A stretch of DNA of 64,000 nucleotides from VXOZ01 sp965220045. Lineage in GTDB: Bacteria > Chloroflexota > UBA11872 > VXOZ01. The stretch is taken from assembly GCA_965220045.1 (NCBI GenBank), contig OZ244803.1:558001-622000 (forward strand). The letters run 5' to 3'. This document shows, piece by piece, positions 52,334-61,182 of the stretch. The notes under the pieces were generated by a model. The model was not told the origin of the DNA. It saw nothing but the letters and a program-made list of their open reading frames with translations, and made no database searches. Made by a program: the position numbers and the translations under genes. The number at the start of each line of letters is the position of its first letter. Positions within the stretch are counted from its first letter, which is position 1.

Positions 52334-54522
52334 CGTTCTTCCCTTTCAGATGGTTCAATGTGCCAAGTCCGGCCGTCCCACGAAAGCGTTACATAGCCCC
52401 GGACAGGAGGCCGCACCACCGTGACCCCCTGCGCCCGCCAACGCGCATCGCTCTCGTCCAACCACGGTTCGTCCAAAACGAGCAGGCGCGGCTTCAGCGT
52501 TGCCATGAAGTGTGCCAGCCGCGCGGGCGTGACCGCCCCTTGCACGATGAGTACCGCGACAGGCTGTACACCGTCTACCGTAGCGTCTGCTTGTATGATA
52601 GCAAGTTGCTGGCTGCCAAACCTGGCGAGCATGAAGTCTGCGGCGCTTTGCGCATGAATGCTCAGTGCAACAGCAGGGCCGAGCGCCAGGCGATACCGGT
52701 CACCGGATGGGAGGCTGTTGCTTGCTTCCGGCGTGCCAAACTGCCAAGCGTTCCCATCACTTTGAAAGGTGTACCCGATCCGAGCGCGGGGTTGCAGCGT
52801 GTGACGGCCGCCGACCCAGAGCGAATTGTTGCGTTGCCAAATCGGCAGCAGCCGGTCCAGATCATAGCGGCTGGGCGGCTCGCGAAAGCCGATGAGGAGC
52901 GGTCGTTGGTTGGCTGCTTCAACCATGACAGTGCTGCCCAGCGACCGTTCGAGCAGCGTCACGCTGGGAAGGCGGTTGAAGTCAGCCGCCGTGCTGCTCG
53001 CCAGCACCAGGAGAATGCTCCCCACCGTGCCGAGGCTGAAAAGGGTAGTCCAGGAGAGAGCACTCCCCTGGCTGCGGGAATGAGTTCCCGGCTGTGGTAC
53101 TCTGCGGCGTGTCCAGGCCACGACGAGTGCCGCAAGGCATACGGCAAGTGCCGCGGGAAGCAACGTACCTGCGGAGACGGTGAGCGACGGCCAGCGGCTC
53201 ACTTCCGTGGCAATGCGGATGAAGGCTTCCAAGGGGAGATAGGCGCTCCACGCCAAGACCTGGCCGGTGGCGGTGTGTGCCAAGCCGACCGCTGTTGCCA
53301 CGGCGCCGCTGAGCATGATCCAGGGGATGAGCGGAATAGCCAGGACGTTGCTGATGAGGAAGAACGGTGAGACGCGGCCAAACACGTACAACAGCAGCGG
53401 TAGGACAAAGAGCTGCGCGGAGAGCGTCGGCGCGATGATGGCCGGCAAGGGGTAGGGCAGCCAGCGCAGCCGGGTATGCAACGGGTCTGAGAGTACGAGC
53501 AGGCCCGCCGTTGCGGCCACCGAGAGCTGGAAGCCTACGTCCCAAAGGACATTCGGGTCCCAGGCCGTCATGGCGACCGCTGCCAGCGAGAGCGCCGACC
53601 AGGGGTCGCGGTCCCGTCCCAGGGTAGCGGCGAAGAGTAGCAGGATTGCCATGACCGCCGCGCGCACCACCGCGGGGTTTGCGCCAACCAGAATGGTGTA
53701 AAGCGCAACTCCGCCCATGCTCAGCCAGAGGGAGCGTCTGCCGAAGAAGCGGCGCGTGACGCTTTCCAACATGATGGCAACGATGGTCATGTTGAACCCG
53801 GAAATGGCGATGAGGTGCGTGGTACCGGAAAGGTCGAATGCTTGGCGTAGAGTTGCCGGGATACCGGCCCGCGCACCGAGCAAGATGCCCTGCAGCAATG
53901 GAGCGTGCGGCCGCGGCAGGATAGTGTCTATGGTAGTAAGGAGTCTCTCCTTGACTCCAAAGAGTACGCGCAAGTGCGGCGCGCCGCGAGACCCCGGCAG
54001 GAATTCCACCTGGGGAAAGGCCAACAGCGCCTGGGCGCCCCGCCGTTCGAGATAGCGCTGGTAGGAAGGACTGTTCAAGCTGTCCAGTCCCTCCAGACGA
54101 CCGTTGAGTTGCCACACCATGCCGTACTGCGCGGGAAATCTGGGCGGCAACGTCACCCACACCTGTCCGGACACGGGCCGCCAGGTGTCTTCTATCCAAA
54201 GGGCCTCTGCATGAAGCCGAACCCGTGTGCTCCGCTCTGATCGCAGCGGCTCCGACGCTACCCAGCCGCGCATGGAAACTGCTTGTGCGAGATGGGGCTC
54301 TAAGGGATTGACGGCAGAGGCCGTAGCCGTGGTGTGGAAGCGGACAACGCCCAGCACGGCGGCGATGAGGAGCAGCGCGGCCAAGGCCACGGGCCGCGTG
54401 CCAAGTGCCGCCAATCCGAGACAACCTACCAGCAAGAGGGCAAGTGCCGCCAGGGGAAAGGGCGGCAGGGAGGTCCCCAGCACGATGCCGATGAGGAACG
54501 CCGGTCCCAGGATGCGTGTCAT
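52330..54522 (-). CDS. comEC: ComEC/Rec2-type DNA uptake channel
   Basis: An integral membrane protein of 730 residues that would pass single-stranded DNA into the cell in natural transformation. N-terminal soluble domain (DUF4131-type OB fold: MRGWVASEPLRSERS, GQVWVTLPPR, WQLNGRLEGL). Competence domain with about ten membrane segments, including THLIAISGFNMTIVAIML and LVGANPAVVRAAVMAIL. The C-terminal domain occupies the usual metallo-beta-lactamase position, but no HxHxDH motif is seen; the region reads FREPPSRYDLDRLLPIWQRN. The nuclease function of this domain is therefore doubtful. It is co-transcribed with proC. Confidence 0.88.
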   Translation of the reverse strand: MTRILGPAFLIGIVLGTSLPPFPLAALALLLVGCLGLAALGTRPVALAALLLIAAVLGVVRFHTTATASAVNPLEPHLAQAVSMRGWVASEPLRSERSTRVRLHAEALWIEDTWRPVSGQVWVTLPPRFPAQYGMVWQLNGRLEGLDSLNSPSYQRYLERRGAQALLAFPQVEFLPGSRGAPHLRVLFGVKERLLTTIDTILPRPHAPLLQGILLGARAGIPATLRQAFDLSGTTHLIAISGFNMTIVAIMLESVTRRFFGRRSLWLSMGGVALYTILVGANPAVVRAAVMAILLLFAATLGRDRDPWSALSLAAVAMTAWDPNVLWDVGFQLSVAATAGLLVLSDPLHTRLRWLPYPLPAIIAPTLSAQLFVLPLLLYVFGRVSPFFLISNVLAIPLIPWIMLSGAVATAVGLAHTATGQVLAWSAYLPLEAFIRIATEVSRWPSLTVSAGTLLPAALAVCLAALVVAWTRRRVPQPGTHSRSQGSALSWTTLFSLGTVGSILLVLASSTAADFNRLPSVTLLERSLGSTVMVEAANQRPLLIGFREPPSRYDLDRLLPIWQRNNSLWVGGRHTLQPRARIGYTFQSDGNAWQFGTPEASNSLPSGDRYRLALGPAVALSIHAQSAADFMLARFGSQQLAIIQADATVDGVQPVAVLIVQGAVTPARLAHFMATLKPRLLVLDEPWLDESDARWRAQGVTVVRPPVRGYVTLSWDGRTWHIEPSEREER

Positions 54523-55246
54523 TCCAGGTTGGTCCTGTGGACGCGTTCAACAGTTCTTGGTGAGTTTTCGTGACGAAAGCACTCTCCATGGCGGGAAGCA
54601 ATCGGGGATTTTGGATGGGAGGTGCACATTGTGTGCGCAATACCGCCATGGCAACGCAAAAGTGACCAGAGGGCCGAATTATCAGGAAAAAGGGCGCGAT
54701 TCAGCGGCAGCCGAGATGCTTCTACCCGTCGCGTCTATCCAGTCCAATCGGCACGACCGCTATCATAGCACGGACTGGGTCTTGCATTGAGCGGCCGTTA
54801 CACTATGGAGACTTGAAGAGGTTTTGGCACCTGACTTTGGCTTCAAGACTTGCGGACGCTCAATCGACGAAGGTCGCGCCGTGGAGTTGCCAAAAGTCGG
54901 CTCTAGCCTTGGCTCTTGTGCCGGTTAGTGCACGTTCCGTTAAGGCCCAATAGATAGTCTCGGCGGGTCGTGTGCACGCCAAAGACCTACCGGAATCGGC
55001 AATCCTAGGCTTGTAGTCATCGCCGGTCTGCGGGCCCGCGCAGTGCACTGAGAGGAATATAGTGAGATCCCAATTCTAGATTCTTCGTCGCGGCGCTCCT
55101 CAGAATGACAGTTTGGGAACTGAAGCAGACCTGGGAACGATCTCGTGTCTTCCCTGTTGCCAAGCCAATCCAAGAATCACTAGTTGCAAGACCAGTTACA
55201 CTGCTACGATAGCTGTAGAGAGCGTTTGTCTAGAGGGTGAAAGACC
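54523..55246. other. Divergent gap with one family F element
   Basis: A gap of 724 bp between comEC (minus) and an alpha/beta hydrolase (plus). The only repeat is an F element at 55078-55111. No RNA gene or gene remnant is convincing. Short minus-strand frames here are partly translated repeat. Confidence 0.5.
55078..55111. repeat. Family F element
   Basis: AGATTCTTCG followed by a GCGGCGCTCC loop and TCAGAATGACAG. On the minus strand this reads as the frequently seen peptide CHSEERRDEES, another sign of a dispersed element. Confidence 0.7.
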
Positions 55247-56257
55247 GTGCTTCAAGCACTCACTGGAAACTACGTGCAGATTCTCGTGCTCGCCGGACTG
55301 GCTGCGACCGGCGCGATCGGGGTGGTGCTCTACATATCCGCGCGTACGGGCTATATGCTTGTTCATCCCGACCGCAGTTGGCGGCTGGCTGAACTGCCTG
55401 CCGAGACTCCCGCGCTCGAGACTTTTGCCTTTCCGGCTGCTGACGGCACCCGGCTTGCCGCTTGGTTTCTGGCCCATCCCCAGCCTCAAGGTACGGTGGT
55501 CATGCTCCACGGCTTTGGTACAAACCACTTCGGCCTGGTGCATTTGGCCTACGACCTTCACGAGCATGGCCTGCAGTGCTTGCTGTTCGACTTTCGGGGT
55601 CATGGGGCGAGCGAAGGGGAGGTAACGACACTGGGACTGCGGGAACGACAGGATGTCCTGGGAGCGCTGGCGTATCTCCGCTCGCGGGACGACGTGGATC
55701 CGGACAGAATTGGTGTGTACGGCGTTTCCATGGGCGGTGCTACGGCCCTGCTCACCATCAGCGGCGGCATGGGAGTCCGCGCTATCGTGACCGATAGCGC
55801 GTTCGCGACTCTGCGCGGGGCGATTGACCACGGCTTTCGCAGAATCGCCGGCTTGCCACCCTCGATCTTTCGCACGCCCACGATTTGGTTTGCGAGCCGG
55901 TTTGTCGGTGAAAAACTCGATCACGTGCTGGGCAAGGTACGGCCGTTGGACCACGTCAAGCGGACGGGACGGTGTCCGCTGCTAATCGTTCACGGTACGG
56001 AGGATGACGTGGTCTTCATACAGGATGCCTATCAGCTCTACGTGGCGGCAGAAGGACCGAAGGAACTTTGGATCATCCCGGATGCAGGCCACGGCCGCGC
56101 CCACCAGATGCTGGAGGGTGCTTACGTCGAGCGCGTCGCTGCTTTCTTCTTAGACGCTCTTGGCGGTCCATCCACAATCGAGGGCGCCAAACAACCGGCA
56201 AGCGCCGACATGCTTCCATCTTCCCACGGAGCCGAGCCGCAGCGGGTACGGTCTTAG
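55247..56257 (+). CDS. Alpha/beta hydrolase with N-terminal membrane anchor
   Basis: A 336-residue protein with one N-terminal hydrophobic helix (about residues 10-32: VLAGLAATGAIGVVLYIS). The alpha/beta core follows: VVMLHGFGTNHFGL (oxyanion), DFRGHGASEGE, the nucleophile in GVYGVSMGGATALL (about residue 164), the acid in HGTEDDVVF and the histidine in DAGHGRAHQ. The substrate is unknown; relatives are esterases, thioesterases or peptidases. It starts at GTG 55247. It ends by sharing its TAG with the TAA of the convergent aldo/keto reductase (TTAG overlap). Confidence 0.86.
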   Translation: MLQALTGNYVQILVLAGLAATGAIGVVLYISARTGYMLVHPDRSWRLAELPAETPALETFAFPAADGTRLAAWFLAHPQPQGTVVMLHGFGTNHFGLVHLAYDLHEHGLQCLLFDFRGHGASEGEVTTLGLRERQDVLGALAYLRSRDDVDPDRIGVYGVSMGGATALLTISGGMGVRAIVTDSAFATLRGAIDHGFRRIAGLPPSIFRTPTIWFASRFVGEKLDHVLGKVRPLDHVKRTGRCPLLIVHGTEDDVVFIQDAYQLYVAAEGPKELWIIPDAGHGRAHQMLEGAYVERVAAFFLDALGGPSTIEGAKQPASADMLPSSHGAEPQRVRS

Positions 56258-57234
56258 GTGCGGATAAGTCCGCGTGCAAAGTCGGAAACGGCGTCGAGGC
56301 GCGCTACGTCATCCGGCGAAAGTGTAACGTCGGCGGCCGCCAGGTTATCGTCGAGTTGGAAGTGATTCTTGGGTCCGATGATGGCTGAGGAAACGAACGG
56401 CTGCGCCATCACCCAGGCCAAGGCAATGGCGCTGGGCGTGGTATCGTGGGCGCGCGCCATGGCACGCACAGTGTCAACGACGGCCAGATTTGGCTCGGTC
56501 AGCATCAGGTCGTAGTGCTGCGGCAGGGATGTTATGCCATCCGGGCGCGCCGCAAAGCGCGAATCCGGGGGTGGCGGTTCGCCCGCGCGGTACTTGCCGG
56601 TGAGGAAGCCGCCGCCGAGCGGGCTGTGGGCGACGATGCCGATGCCCAAGTCCTGCGCCATGGGCACCACCTCCTGTTCGATAGCGCGGTCTATCAAACA
56701 GTAGCGCGGCTGCTCCACCACCCAGGGCGTCAGCCCGTTGCGCTCCGCCAGCCACATGCCGTGGGTAATCTGCCACGCCGCAAAGTGGGAAGTGCCGAGG
56801 TAGCGCACTTTGCCTTGGCGCACCAGGTCGTCTAAGGCGCGGATGGTCTCTTCCAGCGGCGTGGTCGGGTCCGGGATGTGAATGTAGTAGACGTCGATGC
56901 AGTCGGTCTGGAGGCGGCGCAGAGAGCCCTCGATCTCCTGGCTGATGTGGTAGCGTGAGGACCCTCTCTCGTTGGGGCCCGTTCCCATCGGGTGGCCGAA
57001 TTTGCTGGCAAGGACGACCTCGTGGCGCCGTCCCTTCAGCGCCGCGCCAACGATCTCTTCCGAGCGGCCTTTGAAGTAGACGTTGGCCGTATCGATGAAG
57101 TTCACGCCGCGCTCCATGGCGGCGTGGATCATGCGCACGCCCGCGCCGGTATCGGTGTACGTGCCGAGCGGGAACGTGCCGTAAGCAATGGTTGAAACCC
57201 GTATGCCGGTTGTGCCGAGCTGTCGATACTCCAT
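56254..57234 (-). CDS. Aldo/keto reductase
   Basis: An NADPH-dependent reductase of 326 residues. Tetrad: aspartate in FIDTANVY, tyrosine in NVYFKGRSEE, lysine in VLASKFGHP, histidine in VYYIHIPDP (about residues 50-125). C-terminal phosphate-binding part: SSAIIGPKNHFQLDDNL. The substrate is an aldehyde or sugar that cannot be predicted. It stands alone beside a minisatellite and family B repeats, with the hydrolase converging. Confidence 0.92.
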   Translation of the reverse strand: MEYRQLGTTGIRVSTIAYGTFPLGTYTDTGAGVRMIHAAMERGVNFIDTANVYFKGRSEEIVGAALKGRRHEVVLASKFGHPMGTGPNERGSSRYHISQEIEGSLRRLQTDCIDVYYIHIPDPTTPLEETIRALDDLVRQGKVRYLGTSHFAAWQITHGMWLAERNGLTPWVVEQPRYCLIDRAIEQEVVPMAQDLGIGIVAHSPLGGGFLTGKYRAGEPPPPDSRFAARPDGITSLPQHYDLMLTEPNLAVVDTVRAMARAHDTTPSAIALAWVMAQPFVSSAIIGPKNHFQLDDNLAAADVTLSPDDVARLDAVSDFARGLIRT

Positions 57235-57347
57235 GCCATTGCTCCTCGCAGGCCGGATTGAGAATGATACCGCTTACTGAGGGATAACTTTGATGCGATG
57301 CAATAGGTTGCCGGTTGATTCGCTCTCTCACCCAATCGGCTGCCGCT

Positions 57348-57585
57348 GTGCTGTTACTGACTTTCACTGCGCGTGACCAGTAGTCCTCAGTCACGCGAGC
57401 AGTTGCCCTTAGTCACATGAGCAGTTGCTCTCAGTTGTGCTGTCACTGACTTTCACTGCGCGTGACCGTTAGTCCTCAGTCACGCGTGCAATTGCCCACA
57501 GTCGCGTGAGCAGGTGCTCTCAGTGACGTGAGCAGTTGCTCTCAGTGACGTGAGCAGTTGCCCTCAGCCACGGAAGCACTTTCCC
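57348..57585. repeat. Minisatellite of ~22-bp units in an ~89-bp higher-order repeat
   Basis: Units such as GCAGTTGCTCTCAGTGACG are repeated with variation across about 240 bp. A longer block (GTGCTGT then ACTGACTTTCACTGCGCGTG and a following stretch) starts at 57348 and again at 57437, an interval of 89 bp, about four basic units. It is a tandem array without spacers, so not a CRISPR. It lies in the 535-bp gap between the aldo/keto reductase and the YCII gene. Confidence 0.85.
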
Positions 57586-57588
57586 CTA

Positions 57589-57623
57589 GTCCGTCATTCC
57601 CGCGCACGCGGGAATCCATCTTC
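57589..57623. repeat. Family B element at the end of the minisatellite
   Basis: The stem ATTCCCGC/GCGGGAAT with a loop GCAC, reverse orientation. It directly abuts the tandem array. Confidence 0.85.
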
Positions 57624-57687
57624 AGACTGGTGGCTATCCGCACTATCGCCCGGAGTTTAACGTCCACGTTCGCGTTGGCCGAGCCTT

Positions 57688-57716
57688 GACTCCGGCATGC
57701 GCCGGAGTGACGGAGA
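57688..57716. repeat. Family B element, C-G-rich stem variant
   Basis: The stem ACTCCGGC/GCCGGAGT, loop ATGC-type, with GACGG following. Compared with ATTCCCGC/GCGGGAAT, all stem changes are paired. Confidence 0.85.
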
Positions 57717-57769
57717 GCCTGCCAATCCTCGCTGAGACACCGAATCTCAGGCTGTCCCAGTAGGTAAAC

Positions 57770-58105
57770 CTATCCGGGCAAGGACATGCACTCATAGACC
57801 TCGATGGAGCACCCCTCGCCTTGGTCCAGAAACGGATCGGTCTTGAGGATGGCCTGTGCTGCCGCCATGTCTTCTGCTTGGAGAATGGCATATCCCATGA
57901 TCGTGCTTGCTGACTCGGAACTGCCTGATGCGGTCATGACCTGCCCGCCGTCCAGCGGCGTGCCGGCATTTTCCAAGGCGTCGGCATTGCTTTCCGTCCA
58001 TGCTTGCCACTTGGCAAAGTGCGCTTGCTGGTCTTCAGGCGAAGCGCCGCCCATGCGTTGCATGGCTTCCGGCGTCGCGTGATAGAAGAAGATGAATTTC
58101 TGCAT
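57770..58105 (-). CDS. YCII-related domain protein
   Basis: A 111-residue protein with ferredoxin-like YCII fold. Start MQKFIFFYHATPEAMQ; core GGQVMTASGSSESASTIMGYAILQAEDMAAAQAIL (quoted in part as TIMGYAILQAEDM), ending GCSIEVYECMSLPG. The family probably binds a small ligand, and some members are peroxidases or muconolactone-like enzymes. No catalytic residue can be claimed. It stands alone between repeat-rich gaps. Confidence 0.8.
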   Translation of the reverse strand: MQKFIFFYHATPEAMQRMGGASPEDQQAHFAKWQAWTESNADALENAGTPLDGGQVMTASGSSESASTIMGYAILQAEDMAAAQAILKTDPFLDQGEGCSIEVYECMSLPG

Positions 58106-58246
58106 TGCATTCCTCGGTTTGAGCAGACAATGGGTTGGTCACTCCCTTAATTCTAGCAGCTAGCGGTGGTCACGGTGCCGTGCCTGAAAGGTCGGACTTT
58201 CAGTGCTGCCTTAGGAAGGCAGTAGTGCCAGTCTCCGCCTGCAATG

Positions 58247-58394
58247 TAGCGCGGGGGCTTTTTCCCCCGCCAATTGGAAATGCTGCAACAGAAGAGGCGG
58301 ATGGATGCCCGCGTGCGCGGGAATGACGGGGGACTAAGGAGTAGTGTTTCGGTATCCACAATCTGGATTACCGAGTGCGCGGGAATGACGAATG
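58247..58394. repeat. Family D hairpin, family B element and a partial B copy
   Basis: D at 58247-58272 (GCGCGGGGG/CCCCCGC with a CTTTTT loop), then a B element at 58299-58331 with the stem GCCCGCG/CGCGGGAAT, then a 3' half B at 58372-58394 (GCGCGGGAATGACG). It lies in the 349-bp gap between YCII and aroB. Confidence 0.8.
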
Positions 58395-58454
58395 AAATCG
58401 CCGGCTACGCCGCTCGGCTTGGACTATTGCAGCTAAGCTACTCGGCACTGTGCA

Positions 58455-59504
58455 TTAGCTGGCCTGTAGTTCGTGAATGACTTGGCGCACCAGTGACTGC
58501 GGTACATCGCTTTCGATTTGGGGTGTGCCGATGTCTTGCAAGAGGATCCAGCGTACCCGGCCCTGGCGGTTCTTCTTGTCGAGCGCAATTGCGCTCTCGA
58601 TTGCAGCGGGGTCAACGTTGGTATACTCCACCGGCAGATCGTATTGGGCGATGACGGCTTGCTGCCGGGCAAAGGCCTCTTGCCCCAGCAGGTCCAGGTG
58701 ACGGGCGATGCGCGCCGCCCCGTGCATGCCGATGGCGACGGCTTCGCCGTGGAGATATCTTTGGTAGCCGGTGGCGGCTTCCAAGGCGTGGCCGATGGTG
58801 TGGCCGTAGTTGAGGAGCGCGCGGATGCCCTGCTCTTTGGGGTCTTCCGCTACCACTTTTTGCTTCCAACGCACGCAGCGCGGGACGACTTCCAGCAAGA
58901 ATTCCGGCGTGAGGTCGGAAGGTCCTCGTTTGGCAATCTCCGCAAAGAGCGGCGCATCGAAGAGCAGTGCGGTCTTGATCACTTCCGCCCAACCGGCCAG
59001 CAGGTCGCGCTGCGTTAGCGTCTCCAAGAAAGAGATGTCGATGCACGTGATCAGAGCCGGATAGAAGGCGCCAACGAGGTTCTTGCCTTCCGGTAGATCA
59101 ACAGCCACCTTGCCCCCGATGCTGCTGTCGATCTGCGCGACCAACGTGGTGGGGACTTGCACGAGGGGCATGCCGCGCAGGTAGGTGGCGGCTACGAAGC
59201 CGGCGAGATCGCCTACGACACCGCCGCCAAACGCCACGATCGCTTCTTTGCGTTCCGCCCGCTGCTCGGCGAGCCAGTGGTAGATGCGTTCAGCCTCCCG
59301 GAGGTTCTTGCTCCCTTCACCGGACGGCACCAGGTAGGTGGTAACCGTGTGCCCCTGGTCGGCCAAAGTCCTTCCCAGCGTGTTCTGGGTGTGCTGCGCC
59401 ACGCGCTCGTCGGCGATGATGAAGAGCCGCCCGTCAAGGCCGTGCTGCGCCAGGGCACCAGACAGTTCGGGCAGGACATCGCGGCCAACTATGGTTTCTT
59501 CCAT
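58455..59504 (-). CDS. aroB: 3-dehydroquinate synthase
   Basis: Second step of the shikimate pathway: converts DAHP to 3-dehydroquinate with NAD and zinc. It has 349 residues. NAD site: AFGGGVVGDLAGFVAATY. Active-site loops: PTTLVAQIDSSIGGKVAV (part), LAGWAEVIKTALLFD with the zinc-ligand glutamate, and LLNYGHTIGHALE with the histidines, then HGEAVAIGM. Last gene of the aroE-aroC-aroK-aroB run; its ATG overlaps the end of aroK by 16 nt. Confidence 0.95.
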   Translation of the reverse strand: MEETIVGRDVLPELSGALAQHGLDGRLFIIADERVAQHTQNTLGRTLADQGHTVTTYLVPSGEGSKNLREAERIYHWLAEQRAERKEAIVAFGGGVVGDLAGFVAATYLRGMPLVQVPTTLVAQIDSSIGGKVAVDLPEGKNLVGAFYPALITCIDISFLETLTQRDLLAGWAEVIKTALLFDAPLFAEIAKRGPSDLTPEFLLEVVPRCVRWKQKVVAEDPKEQGIRALLNYGHTIGHALEAATGYQRYLHGEAVAIGMHGAARIARHLDLLGQEAFARQQAVIAQYDLPVEYTNVDPAAIESAIALDKKNRQGRVRWILLQDIGTPQIESDVPQSLVRQVIHELQAS

Positions 59505-60010
59505 GCTTCCACCTCCTGCCAGAGCAGGTCCGCTGCGGCCTCATGGCTCTTGCCGTCGGTTTCCACAGACACGTGGCTCGCCTGGCTGTAGTCGTGATGC
59601 CGTTCTTCGGCCATGGCGCGGATTCTGGCGAGCGGGTCGGGGGCCTTGAGGAGCGGTCGCGTGTGCACACTCCACTTCAATCGTTCGAGGATCGTCTCGG
59701 GCGTGGCCCGCAGCCAGACGACCAGGTTTCCCGCCCGCATGGCGGCACGGTTGTCCGGGTCGAGCACAGCGCCGCCGCCGGTACTGACGACTGCGTGCCG
59801 CTGGGCGCAGATGTCTCCCACCACGCGTCGCTCGAGTTCGCGGAAGTAGGCTTCGCCCTGGTCCTGGAAGATCTGGGAGATCCGCCGCTTTTCCTGCCGT
59901 TCGATTTCGCTATCGGTATCGATGAACCGCCAGCGCAGCTTCCGCGCCAGCAGCCTGCCGACGGAGGACTTGCCCGTGCCCGAAAGGCCGATGAGTACTA
60001 CGCTTCTTAT
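59489..60010 (-). CDS. aroK: Shikimate kinase, probable ATA start codon
   Basis: Phosphorylates shikimate at the 3-hydroxyl. With a start at 60010 the protein has 173 residues, the usual length. It begins (I/M)RSVVLIGLSGTGKSSVGRLL with the P-loop at residues 9-16, then FIDTDSEIERQ, FRELERRVV (shikimate-binding region) and STGGGAVLD. Between the in-frame upstream TGA and the P-loop there is no ATG, GTG or TTG. The ATA at 60010 has GGAAGGG eight bases upstream and overlaps the TAA of aroC (ATAA). I infer translation from ATA. If that is wrong, an unusual internal start would be needed. Translationally coupled to aroC and aroB. Confidence 0.8.
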   Translation of the reverse strand: MRSVVLIGLSGTGKSSVGRLLARKLRWRFIDTDSEIERQEKRRISQIFQDQGEAYFRELERRVVGDICAQRHAVVSTGGGAVLDPDNRAAMRAGNLVVWLRATPETILERLKWSVHTRPLLKAPDPLARIRAMAEERHHDYSQASHVSVETDGKSHEAAADLLWQEVEAWKKP

Positions 60011-61182
60011 GTCGGCAGCCCTTCCATGTAGCCACGGTAGTTGCGTTCAATCTCGGTTAAGCTGTCGCCGCCGAATTTCTCCAGAAACGCGTCCGCCAGG
60101 ATGATGGCCACCATCGCCTCGCCGATCACACCTGCCGCGGGCACGGCCGTTGTGTCCGCGCGTTCGTAGTGGGCCTGGGCGGGTTCGAGGGTCGCCAGGT
60201 CTACGGAAGGCAAAGGGCTGCGGATCGTGGAGATTGGTTTCAAAGCGCCGCGCACGAGGATCGGTTCGCCGTTGGTGATCCCCGCTTCCAACCCACCGGC
60301 GCGGTTGCTCAAGCGGGAAAAGCCCTGCCCTTTCTCGAAGCGAATTTGGTCTTGCACCTGGGAGCCCTGCCGCCGGGCGTTCTCGAACGCCGAGCCGAAT
60401 TCGACCCCCTTGGTGGCGTTGATGGACAGGATCGCTGCCGCCAGTCGTGAGTCCAAGCGCCGGTCCCAAAAGACATGGCTTCCCAACCCGATCGGCACAC
60501 CCCACGCCACCACGTTGTAGACGCCGCCCAGGCTGTCGCCCGCGGCATTCATTTCGTCGATCAATGCCACCATCTGCTGGCTCGCCGCGGGATCCGGGCA
60601 ACGCAGCGGGTCTTTCTCCAGCGCGTCCCAGTCCACGGTATCGGGATTCTGGGTGACTTCATAGGCGCCGTCGATCTCGATGGGGCCGAGCACTGAAACG
60701 TAGCTGGCGATCTTGATGCCAAAGTGGCTCAAGAGCGCGCGGCACACGCCGGAAGCCGCGAGGCGTGCCGCCGTTTCGCGGGCGCTGGAGCGTTCCAAAA
60801 TGGGACGGATGTCGTCAAAACCGTACTTGAAGACGCCGACGAGATCGGCATGGCCGGGGCGGAGGTGGGTTACTTTCTTTACCGGCCCTTCCACGGGTTC
60901 CACGGCCATGATTTCTTGCCAGTTGTCCCAGTCTTTGTTGTCGACCAGCATGGCAATGGGACTGCCGATGCTCCTGCCGTGGCGGACGCCGGAGAGAATC
61001 TGGGCCGCGTCCTTCTCAATCTGCTGGCGGCGGCCACGCCCGTGTCCTTGCTGGCGGCGCGTCATGTGGCGGCCGATCTCGTCCGCCGAAATCGGCAACC
61101 CGGACGGCATACCTTCGACAATGGTCAGGAGGGCCTGACCGTGAGACTCACCGGCGGTAAGGATCTTCAGTACGCGTAGCAA
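60007..61182 (-). CDS. aroC: Chorismate synthase
   Basis: Makes chorismate from EPSP using reduced FMN. It has 391 residues. Signature segments are LTAGESHGQALLTIVEG, RRQQGHGRGRRQQIEKD, LRPGHADLVGVFKYGFDD, RSSARETAARLA, and GITNGEPILVRGALKPI. The start is TTG 61182; an ATG 11 bases upstream is out of frame. The stop is TAA within ATAA, shared with the putative aroK start. A 422-bp gap rich in family E repeats separates it from aroE. Confidence 0.95.
   Translation of the reverse strand: MLRVLKILTAGESHGQALLTIVEGMPSGLPISADEIGRHMTRRQQGHGRGRRQQIEKDAAQILSGVRHGRSIGSPIAMLVDNKDWDNWQEIMAVEPVEGPVKKVTHLRPGHADLVGVFKYGFDDIRPILERSSARETAARLAASGVCRALLSHFGIKIASYVSVLGPIEIDGAYEVTQNPDTVDWDALEKDPLRCPDPAASQQMVALIDEMNAAGDSLGGVYNVVAWGVPIGLGSHVFWDRRLDSRLAAAILSINATKGVEFGSAFENARRQGSQVQDQIRFEKGQGFSRLSNRAGGLEAGITNGEPILVRGALKPISTIRSPLPSVDLATLEPAQAHYERADTTAVPAAGVIGEAMVAIILADAFLEKFGGDSLTEIERNYRGYMEGLPT

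Noticed and set aside
52982..54649. A 555-codon minus-strand frame overlapping comEC
   Set aside because: Alternative frame of comEC with arginine- and histidine-rich composition typical of shadow frames.
54860..55173. Two small minus-strand frames before the alpha/beta hydrolase
   Set aside because: One contains the translated family F repeat; the other shows no conserved features.
57348..57585. CRISPR array
   Set aside because: Units are contiguous and divergent, there are no unique spacers of constant length and no cas genes.
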